From JANJUO01 sp942492935 (GTDB lineage Bacteria; Bacteroidota; Ignavibacteria; Kapaibacteriales; UBA2268), in contig OW818654.1 in NCBI GenBank assembly GCA_942492935.1, positions 3,906,001 through 3,970,000 of the forward strand: 64,000 bases of DNA, in the 5' to 3' direction. A program made the position numbers and the translations under genes. Positions 53,857-63,300 of the stretch are shown here, piece after piece (position 1 is the first letter of the stretch; the number at the start of each line of letters is the position of its first letter). The notes beneath the pieces were generated by a model. That model did not search any database. It was not told the DNA's origin and worked only from the letters and a program-made list of their open reading frames with translations.

Positions 53857-54480
53857 TTATCCTATTTGTTTTACACATAAAATTTGAAAAGCTAATTTTG
53901 GATTATTATATGTATATAATTGGGAAATATTCGAGATAAAATTCCAAAATATTTTTGGTTTATATTTAATGGTAGCAAATTCACCCCTAATACCTTTCAA
54001 GCCATTAATACCATAAACATTATAACCATATTTCTGCATTTCTTCCACTTCCCAGCCAGAACGATGTATTTGCCATGGATTATTTTCAAACTCGCCTTGT
54101 GGTAAAAATCCGTTTGGAGTAAAAATAATCACTCTTTTTTTTGCAATTTTTTCCATCTTCTGCATAAGTTCTAAACCCTTTTCCTTTTCAAGATGCTCAA
54201 TTAAATCAAGAGCAACTACACAATCAAAAGAGTTACTTTCAAATTGTTTATCAATATCTAAAACGTCAATATTGTGGTATTTATTGTGAATTTTCTGTTG
54301 TTTGCTTTTTTCTATACTGGGTATAAATGCATCTACACCTTCAGCATGTAATTTATGTGAGAATATTTTTATAGGAGAACCACTTCCACATCCAACGTCT
54401 AATAGAGTTTTTGAATCACCAACTAATCTTTCAAGTTCAGCATCATATTTATGAAAAAAAGACCGCTTTTTATTACTCAT
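53857..54480 (-). CDS. Class I SAM-dependent methyltransferase
   Basis: A 207-aa protein with motif I LLDVGCGSGSPIKIF near residues 20-34, DVLDIDKQFESNSFDCVVAL with ALDLIEHLEKEKG, and VIIFTPNGFLPQGEFENNPW, the common small-molecule type of Rossmann methyltransferase. The substrate cannot be read. It is followed after 2 bases by the redoxin gene. Confidence 0.85.
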   Translation of the reverse strand: MSNKKRSFFHKYDAELERLVGDSKTLLDVGCGSGSPIKIFSHKLHAEGVDAFIPSIEKSKQQKIHNKYHNIDVLDIDKQFESNSFDCVVALDLIEHLEKEKGLELMQKMEKIAKKRVIIFTPNGFLPQGEFENNPWQIHRSGWEVEEMQKYGYNVYGINGLKGIRGEFATIKYKPKIFWNFISNISQLYTYNNPKLAFQILCVKQIG

Positions 54481-54581
54481 AATTTTAATTTACTTATTTC
54501 AATTTGAGAACATTATGAAAGAAGATAATGACGAAATGGAACAAATTTATTTTTGAATTAAATTAGCATACAACTATATAA

Positions 54582-55067
54582 TTACTCCATACTCTTAATA
54601 TAATTTACATCGTCTTCCAAATTCTCTGATTCAGCGGCGAATTTGCTTAGATAATCACATCTTTCATTTTCAGGAACGCCACTATGCCCCTTTACCCAAA
54701 CAAATTTCACTTGATGATTACTTAAAAGCTCAATCAATCTTTCCCATAAATCAATATTCAATACGCGAGATTTATCTGCTTTTTTCCACCCGTTTTTCAC
54801 CCAGCTTATTAACCATTTTTTATTTACAGCATTGATTATTAATTGTGAGTCGGAATAAATTGTAATATCGTAATTGAGTGATGATTTTATTGCTTCAAGT
54901 GCTTTGATAACTGCGAGAATTTCCATTCTATTGTTTGTAGTATATCGAAAACCCCCGTAAAGTTCTTTTCTTTTATTATATGACATTAAAACAGTTGCCC
55001 AACCACCTTTACCGGGATTTCCAAGTGAGCAGCCATCTGTGTAAATAATTATTTCGTTCTTTTTCAA
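54582..55067 (-). CDS. rnhA: Ribonuclease HI
   Basis: A 161-aa enzyme that cleaves the RNA strand of RNA-DNA hybrids. The four catalytic acids are visible: Asp in IIYTDGCSLGNPGKGGW, Glu in NNRMEILAVIKAL, Asp in TIYSDSQLIINAV and Asp in ERCDYLSKFA; the basic handle (KKWLISWVKNGWKK) is present, and VWVKGHSG carries the conserved His. Starts 9 bases after the lipoprotein gene. Confidence 0.95.
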   Translation of the reverse strand: MKKNEIIIYTDGCSLGNPGKGGWATVLMSYNKRKELYGGFRYTTNNRMEILAVIKALEAIKSSLNYDITIYSDSQLIINAVNKKWLISWVKNGWKKADKSRVLNIDLWERLIELLSNHQVKFVWVKGHSGVPENERCDYLSKFAAESENLEDDVNYIKSME

Positions 55068-55076
55068 TTTAATGAA

Positions 55077-55508
55077 TTAAGGTTTGTTTGGAAATGCAAC
55101 TTTTGTACAATTTGCTTTCAAATTATCAATCAAATCTATAAAATGATTTTGATATTGCTTAGGGTAATTGTTATTATCAAAAAATTGTACAATTATATTG
55201 CTTCCATCGCTAAATTTCGCAGATGGTTTTATTTCCATCTCTCTATCATCGTCATCAAGTTCAAGTTTGAAAAGAAGTTCTACATCATTATTATCAACTT
55301 TAATAAATTTTGATACTTCAAACTTTCCTTTCTTCACATCTTTGATTTTAAATTCATAGCCGTATTTCTTGAATAATTCTGGAGCATCTAAAACAAACAT
55401 TTCAACATTTTGATAGCAATCAAATTCAATTTCTTTTTTCTTTGAATAATCAACCGAAGAACAAGAAACAACAAATAAAATTATCAATCCAATTAAAACT
55501 ATTTTCAT
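55077..55508 (-). CDS. Hypothetical lipoprotein
   Basis: A 143-aa protein with a lipoprotein signal (LFVVSCSSVDYSKKK, Cys at residue 16) and a mature part of mixed charged strands (ELLFKLELDDDDREMEIKPS). No known family is recognised. It precedes rnhA by 9 bases and has its promoter side in the repeat region that starts at 55509. Confidence 0.7.
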   Translation of the reverse strand: MKIVLIGLIILFVVSCSSVDYSKKKEIEFDCYQNVEMFVLDAPELFKKYGYEFKIKDVKKGKFEVSKFIKVDNNDVELLFKLELDDDDREMEIKPSAKFSDGSNIIVQFFDNNNYPKQYQNHFIDLIDNLKANCTKVAFPNKP

Positions 55509-56167
55509 AATTATACTCTCCTAAATATTTTTACCTCATTCCCCCTCTAATAAGAGGAGGTCAGGGGGTGTGTTACCTACTAGTCATTCTGAACTCGTTT
55601 CAGAATCCATTTCCTTTGTCATTCTGAACTCGTTTCAGAATCCATTCCATTTAGCAACGTAGTTGCGGTATATTAATAGAAACCCACAATAAAAAAGGAT
55701 TTTAAGCTGCGTAGCTGCGATATATCTATGTCGCTCCTACGGAGCTTTTAACTTAAAAAATAAATATTTTCTACTAATATGCCGCAACTACGTTGCTAAT
55801 ACATAAAAATTATTTTTATAGATTCCGTAACAAGTACGGAATGACACAATTTTATGCCTCTGTCATTCTGAACTTGTTTCAGAATCCATTTCCTTTGTCA
55901 TTCTGAACTTGTTTCAGAATCCATTTCCTTTGTCATTCTGAACTTGTTTCAGAATCCATCCCTTTGTCATTCTGAACTCGTTTCAGAATCCATTGCCTCT
56001 GTCATTCTGAACTTGTTTCAGAATCCATTTCCTTTGTCATTCTGAACTTGTTTCAGAATCCATTCTCTTTGTTATTCTGAACTTGTTTCAGAATCCATTG
56101 CCTTTGTCATTTAGAACTTGTTTCAGAATCCATTCCCCCATTCATCAAAAGGGTCTGGAGGATTTCT
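55509..56167. repeat. Repeat array: 34-35-base hairpin units around a 147-base inverted element
   Basis: Ten copies of a 34-35-base unit (TCATTCTGAACTTGTTTCAG, then AATCCATTTCCTTTG) occur: two at 55584 and 55619, and eight in tandem starting at 55863, 55898, 55933, 55967, 56002, 56037, 56072 and 56107. Each unit is itself a near-palindrome (ATTCTGAAC against GTTTCAGAAT). There are no unique spacers, so this is not a CRISPR array. No gene is contained in the 659 bases. Confidence 0.85.
55652..55798. repeat. 147-base element with long inverted ends
   Basis: TAGCAACGTAGTTGCGGTAT (left) and its inverted copy ending CGTTGCTA (right) form arms of about 30 bases with few mismatches (including TATTAATAGAAA/TTTCTACTAATA). 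The centre has GCTGCGTAGCTGC and GCTCCTACGGAGC palindromes. A partial copy is at 34602-34684. Confidence 0.75.
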
Positions 56168-57151
56168 CTAAAACTTTAAACTCAATTCATCAAATACAAA
56201 CTTTCCATTCAACATAATTGGCTCATCATCGCAATATACATTTGGCTTTGTAATTATACCATCTATGTGAATTGGTACATCAACAACTCCACCAAGTGAA
56301 ATATTATTACCAAATGCAATATGAACTGTTCCCATTGCTTTTTCATCTTCGAGTATTTCACCACAAACTTCAGCTTTGTAATTTGTACCTATTCCACATT
56401 CTGCAATATTACGTCCATCATCACCAGCTTTTTTTAGCATCTTAGCCAAAATTTGTGCCTCTTCCCCATCTCCTGATATTTTCTTTGCAAAGCCATCAAC
56501 AACTTCAACTATAACAGGTTTTGATAATTTTCCAATACTTGCAATTGAACCGTCAATAACAATTGTACCATTTGATTTCCCTTCCCAAGGTGCAAAGTAA
56601 ACTTCACCAGCAGGTATGTTTCCAGCATCTCCAATATTTCTCAAAACACCTGTACTACTCAAAATTGTTCTATTCTTCATCGGAAAACTAATATCAGTGC
56701 CAAGTTTTGTTTCAATTCTTACTATAGAAGTATTGTTAAATATTCTTAATACATTTTCTGTTAATGCTACAATTTGGTCAGGGTCGGCATTCATACAACG
56801 CACTAAAGTGTCAACTGTTATACCGGGCATAGTTCCGATTCTAACACCTACTAAAGATGCTTGACGTCTTGCTCTTGTGTGAGTCATTGACATTGTAGTA
56901 GGTGCCACAACAACGTCCACCATTTTCATCATTTCAGCAATAATATCAGGTGGTTCTTGACCATGGAATTCACGCGTTTTCATTTCAATATAAAAAGCTT
57001 CAAAACACATTTTTTTGCCAACTTCATACATCGCATAGCCAATTTCACTTCGATTTTCATCTGAAATTACTAACAATAATTCATCTTCATCAAGACCCAT
57101 ATAGTCTTTAAGAGCCACTTGTGCTGCTTTTTTTAATTTAACTGATGCCAT
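56168..57151 (-). CDS. M29-like aminopeptidase
   Basis: A 327-aa protein resembling thermophilic aminopeptidases of family M29 and the related NicX dioxygenase group. Candidate metal ligands are in PAGEVYFAPWEGKSNGT (Glu), IAECGIGTNYKAE (Glu), MGTVHIAFGNN (His) and IHIDGI (His, Asp). No signal peptide, so probably cytosolic. It is monocistronic, between the repeat region and the giant T9SS gene. M29 peptidase activity is the usual annotation; the exact substrate range is unknown. Confidence 0.8.
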   Translation of the reverse strand: MASVKLKKAAQVALKDYMGLDEDELLLVISDENRSEIGYAMYEVGKKMCFEAFYIEMKTREFHGQEPPDIIAEMMKMVDVVVAPTTMSMTHTRARRQASLVGVRIGTMPGITVDTLVRCMNADPDQIVALTENVLRIFNNTSIVRIETKLGTDISFPMKNRTILSSTGVLRNIGDAGNIPAGEVYFAPWEGKSNGTIVIDGSIASIGKLSKPVIVEVVDGFAKKISGDGEEAQILAKMLKKAGDDGRNIAECGIGTNYKAEVCGEILEDEKAMGTVHIAFGNNISLGGVVDVPIHIDGIITKPNVYCDDEPIMLNGKFVFDELSLKF

Positions 57152-57266
57152 AGTTATATACTTATTTTATTAATATTCAATTTTTATAAAAACATAAACT
57201 TGTCCAATTCAAGATATGCAATATAATAAAAATGTAGGTTATATTAAAGTAATATCACAAAAAGAC

Positions 57267-57296
57267 AAAAAAAAAGCCCCGAATTTCTTCGGGGCT
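57267..57296 (-). terminator. Rho-independent terminator of the giant T9SS gene
   Basis: On the minus strand AGCCCCGAA-GAAA-TTCGGGGCT is followed by a long T run (the A run at 57266-57274 on the plus strand). It is 26 bases downstream of the stop of the giant gene and is the strongest GC hairpin near it. Confidence 0.92.
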
Positions 57297-57321
57297 GAGT
57301 TAAAGCTAAATGCTATTTAGT

Positions 57322-60300
57322 TTACGGCATATAGATGAATGATTGCATTGCTGCTTCCATTCCTGCAGATACTGTAATTATATAGCTACCAGCTGCGTTA
57401 CCAGTCATGTTAAACTGTACGTTGTGTTTGCCTGCGCCAAATTCTCTTGCATTTGCAACTGTTCCAATTAATCTACCGCTCATATCACGGATTTCAATTG
57501 TTACTTCAGTTGATTTTGCTAATTGGAAATTAACATTAAGTTGATTTCTAACTGGGTTTGGAGTAATTTGTTCTACATACAATTCAGTTTCAGCATTAGG
57601 CATAGTATTTACTACTACGTTTTGTTCTGCTAAATCAACGCGAGTTCCTTCGAAAGTAACTGCAGTAAGTTTGTAAATGTATTCGTCACCAACAACTAAG
57701 TTGTTATTGTCAATTGTCTTGTATGTTGAAGCTCTGTTAGCACTTTCTAAGTTATTATTATTCATATAACTTGATACTAAGCTAAAGTCTTCGTCTCTAT
57801 TTGTATTTACTCTGTATAATTCAAATCCAGCAATACCGTTTTCGAAATTAGTTGCCCAATTCAAGCTAACGATACCTTCATAAGATTTAGCATTGAAGTT
57901 AGCAAGTTCGATACCTGCATCAACACCATCTTTAGTTGGCATAGTGAATGTACGTGGATTTAATGTAGCTATTTGAACACGATAATTCTTAGATTGTGGA
58001 ACATTTGGATTCCATCTGTATTCAAACATTCTGAAGTGTACTTCAGCACCAGGAGTAATATTAGTAGTTGTTACGTTTTGAGTACCAGCGTTTACTTCAT
58101 ACATTGCATAAGCATCATTTCCAAAGTCATATCCAGCACCATAAGAAGCGTTAGTTGAATATGTATTTCCATCAACTGGGATTTGACTTGAAAGAAGCTC
58201 ATTAGAATTTTCACGAAGAATCAATAATCTACCATAATTTGCATTGCCAGATTGAGTTGCTGACCAACTTACAGTTGTTTGTGTACTTGTAGTTCCAGTA
58301 AACATTAAAGATTTTGATTGTTGTGATGAAGTAGGTTCAGTTGCTAAATAATACATTTGTTCGCTATCAGAAGTTAATGAACCACCTGAAACTTGAACAT
58401 CAAATTCACCGCCGTTACCAGCAGCATCAGTTATTGATGCAATAGTAAATGTTTTTGTATGTTCTGTTGTTAAGATTGTACCAGTTGTAGTGCCACCTAA
58501 AGCTATACCAGCAGGGTCACCATTTATAGCAGCAAATGATACGCTTAAGTTTGAAGTAGGAGCAGTTGGAGTTCCAGCTGCATTTTGAGTTTGAACTGTT
58601 ATTGTAAAGTCATCGCCTCTATCAATAATTATATCACCACTTGGTGCACTACCATTAATTTCTGTAATTACTAATTTAGTAGGTCCTACTCCGCCACTTG
58701 TTACTTCAACTGTATGTGAAGTTACATTTGAACAACCATTAGCATTTGTTACAGTAAGATTTACAGTTTTTGTACCAATTGTAGTCCATGTAAATGTTGC
58801 ATTTTGTGATGTTGCACCAGTAATAGTAGCACCAGTTGCTGTCCAAGTATAAGAACTGAATGAACCAGTACTTAATGCTAGAGCAGTATTTGTTAATACA
58901 GTTGAATTACCAGTTATTGTAGGAGTAGGTAAAGCGTTTACAGTTACTGTAGTTGCAGTTGAAGTTGCTGAACAACCATTTGCATTTGTTACTGTTACAG
59001 TATAATTACCAGTTGAACTTACTGTGATTGCTTGTGTTGTTGCACCTGTTGACCATAACCATGATGAGCCAGCACTTGCTGTCAATACTACGTTACCACC
59101 AGTACAGAATGTTGTTGGACCGCCTGCACTAATTGTTGCAGTTGGTAATGGATTTACTGTTACTGTAGTTGCAGTTGAAGTTGCTGAACAACCATTTGCA
59201 TTTGTTACTGTTACAGTATAATTACCAGTTGAACTTACTGTGATCGCTTGTGTTGTTGCACCATTTGACCATAACCATGATGAGCCAGCACTTGCTGTCA
59301 ATACTACATTACCACCAGTACAGAATGTTGTTGGACCGCCTGCACTAATTGTTGCTGTAGGTAAAGGATTAACAGTTACAGTAGTTGCTGCTGAAGTTGC
59401 TGAACAACCATTTGCATTTGTTACTGTTACAGTATAATTACCAGTTGCACTTACTGTGATTGCTTGTGTTGTAGCACCGTTTGACCATAACCATGATGAG
59501 CCAGCACTTGCAGTCAATACTACGCTGCCACCTGTACAGAATGTAGTTGGACCACCAGCACTGATTGTTGCAGTTGGTAAAGGATTTACAGTATTATTAA
59601 TTGAGTTTGATGTAGCTGTTGTTGAATTCAAACAAGTTCCACCAGTAATTGTAATTTCACATGTTACTGCGTCATTATTAACTAAAGCTGTAGTTGCATA
59701 AGTATTTGAGTTTGTTCCAACATTTGAACCATTAACTTTCCATTGATAAGCTACAGTTCCACCACCAGTATTAGTTGTACTTGCAGTGAATGTTACATTT
59801 GTACCAAGACAGAAAATGTTGTCAACATCATTTGATGTAATAGCAACAGTTGGTGTAAATCCAGCTACAAATGTTACTGTAATTCCAGTTTTTGGACTTT
59901 CGCAACCATTTCCATTTACAGTTGAAACGAAGTAATCTTCGCCATCAACTAAAGAAGTATTTGGAGCAAGAGCAACAACATCTGCTGATTCTGCATACCA
60001 ATAGTATTCTGCGCCATTTGGTAACAAATTAGATACTTTTGGATTTGAAGAAGTACAGAATGTTTGATTACTTGCAGTAGGTGCTGCAGGTAATGAATAA
60101 ACTGTAACTAATGTTGTAGTTGTTGATGAATTACCACAAGCATTTTCATAACGTGCATAATATGTTGTATTTGTTGTAGGAGCAGCAATTACTAAACCAT
60201 TACCAGTTCCTAAAGATGTTGCAAAATTATCATTTGACCATCTAAGTGTAGTACCACTACCACCAACTGCTGTTAATGTAATATTAGCATAAGCACCTGT

Positions 60301-63300
60301 ACAGAAATTATTCTGATTTGATGAAATTGAAGTTGGTGCTGTTGGAGCTGTTGATACAGTCAATGTTGCTTGTGTTGAAATGCCATTTACTGTTACTTTA
60401 TAGTAATAAACGCCATTTGCAAGTGAGCCAGTTACATTTAATGTAGTTTGTCCACCTGAAGAAGTGATTACATAACTTGAATTTGCAGGAGTTCCATTTA
60501 CTACTGCTGACCAAGATGAACCATCAGCACTATATTCCCAATTAAATGTATAAGGAGGTATGCCACCAGCATAAACTGCTGTAAAGTTGCTATTTACTGA
60601 ACCGCATGCAACAAGATTTGTCAAAGGAGTAGCAACATAAGTTGCTGGAACGATTGTAAATTGACCACTATTTTGTGGTGTTGCAATATTACCAGCATTA
60701 TCTTCAGCACTAATTCTAACCAAACAAGTTGTTGAATTAATAGTATTTGGAATTGTCCAAGCATAAGTACCAGAGTTTGCTAAACCAGTTGCAATGTTTG
60801 ACCAACTTGTTCCACCATCACTTGAGAACTCTAATTTAACTGAATTTGCTTTAACACCACTTGTTGCATCTGTGATATTGCCTGCAGTCCATAAAATATT
60901 ATGACTACCACTTAACCAAGTATTACCTGTTGCAGGTGCAGTAATTGTACCAGCAGCAATTGTTGGAGCGATTTTGTCAATTTTTACTGATGCTGTAGCT
61001 TGATTTGCTGTCAATGTTACGTTTCCAGCATTATCTTCTGCAATCAATTTAACTGTTGTTGTTCCTTCAGCAGAAATTGTTAAAGGAGTTGTTGTTCCAG
61101 TATATGAAGTTGAACCAGTTGTTGGATCTACGCCAGTTGTTGTATAATATAATTTCTTAACACCACTTGCTGGAGCAGCATCTGCACCAGTTAATGTAAC
61201 CGTTACGTTTGCTGTATGCCAATTTGCATCAGCGCCTGTTATTGTTACAGTTGGTTTAACATTATCATATAAGAAATTACCAGTGCCTGATAATGCATAG
61301 TTACCAGCAGCATCTGTAATTTGATTAATATTATCGCCAGCTATTGTTGTTACAGTTACTGTTCCATTAGCAGTTGGAACTACGTTAAATGTAAATACAC
61401 CTGTTCCAGAGTTAGCACTTACGAAAGCGCCGCCTTGCATTGTACCGTTTGTAATTGTTAACATTGCTTCAGTGAAGTTTTGAACTGATTCAAGGAAATC
61501 AATTGTAACTAAAACTGGTGATGCATTTGTAGGAGTTACTGGAGTAAATGTTACATCTGGAGTTGGTTTAACACCGTCAATTCTACCTTGTCTGTTTCCA
61601 GCAGCTGTTTCAGTTGAAGTTCCACCAGGTGCAACACATGAACCAAGACCTACTTGACCGCACCAAGCATTACTTGGAGTCAATGTATAAGTATTACCGT
61701 ACATATCTGTAGCAGTAATTGTTATAATTTCATGTACACCATTATCTGAAGATATATATACTTTTCTATTATAGCTATAATCATTACCTAAATGATGCAA
61801 AGTTGCAGCATTTGTAACATTATTGCCAGGTACATTTGTAATAGTTATAGTAGGGTTTGTATATAATTGTTTACTTGATGATATTTTCATCCAGAAATCT
61901 TCACTTACTTTCAATAATGGATAATCTCCAGCTAAAGCAGGACCTTCAACTGAACCATTATAATATTGAATAGTAAATGTTGGTATAATTGCATTTACAT
62001 TTATTGCTCTTGCTGTTGAGAATATAGCAGGATCTGGAGTTGTCAATACAACGTTATTACCAGCAGCATCTCTCCAAGTTGTATTTGTCAATGCTAATGT
62101 ATTTATTGTGTATGATAAGTCTTCTTTTGAATCACCAGAAGCAACTGTATAAGTTAATGATAATGTTGTACTTGATGCATTATCTGATGTTCTTAATGCT
62201 TTTGTTGTACCAGTAGTTAAACCTAAAGTTAATTCTACTATACCTGTTACTGGAGTTACTGTTAACACAGCAGCTTCATTTAATGTAACTGTATAATTAA
62301 TTGCATCAGCTAAACCATAATTACCATCTACTGTTGATGAAGTAATTGTAGATATTGTTGGTGCAGTTTCATCTCTAAGTGTACCAACTGAGCCAGTTGA
62401 TGTAGCAGTTAATGTTGAAGCGTCTGTAGTAACTACTCTAAATTGAATATATTGACCTTCAGCAACTAAAGCTTCAAACTGAACACTTGTTAATGATTTA
62501 GTTATATTAGTATTAATTTCACCAATCAAAATTGGAGTGTGAGTTGCAATCGCTGCTACATCAGCCCATGCAGAGAAATTAGAAGTAAATGTACTATTAT
62601 CTGCAGTTCTGTATTGGATTTTAAAATTACCACCCACTAAAGTAGCATCGTTTGCTAAAGGAACTACGATATTAAATCCAGTATTTGTACCATTGTAATA
62701 TGTAGCAACAACTGTACCGCCTGTAGCAGTATTTGTTGGTGCGTTTTGAGTTGGAGCTGTATAATCAACTGTAATAGTAGTAGCAGAAGCTGTACCAGTA
62801 GTTGAATTTCCAGCTGCGTCAGTTAATACAGTATTAAATTTCCATGCTGTTGCATCTGCAAAACCAGTTAATGCTTCAAATTGTGCTTCAGTTATAGGAT
62901 AAGCATGTGTAGCTGCACCAGTTAAAGGACTTAAAAGAGTACCTAAATTAGCTGAAGTTCCCCAATTATCTTTTGAAACAAATACTTGTGCTGTTCCACC
63001 TGTAAGAGCAGAACCACCTGCTGTTGGTATAGTAACAGTAATAGCTGTATTAGTACTATTCCAATAATTACCAACAACTGTACCACCTGTTACTACTACT
63101 GTACCAGTAGTAAATGCTGCAGGAGCTACAACATCTTTAATTGGATCAGCTAACAAAGGAGCAACAGCTGCACCAAAGTTTGCTGCATTTGCTATTGTTA
63201 AAGTATTACCTACTGCGTCAGTCATAGTTACTGAAACAGACAAAGTACCATCACCTAAACCAGTTAAATCAACTGGATTAACTGTAACTGTTGTATTACT

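Noticed and set aside
55584..56138. Possible CRISPR array
   Set aside because: Units of 34-35 bases follow each other without unique spacers and each unit is a hairpin; no cas genes are near.
59024..59701. Three plus-strand ORFs of 65-81 aa at 59024, 59240 and 59456
   Set aside because: They are antisense shadows of the 216-bp repeats in the giant surface protein gene and share the same spacing.
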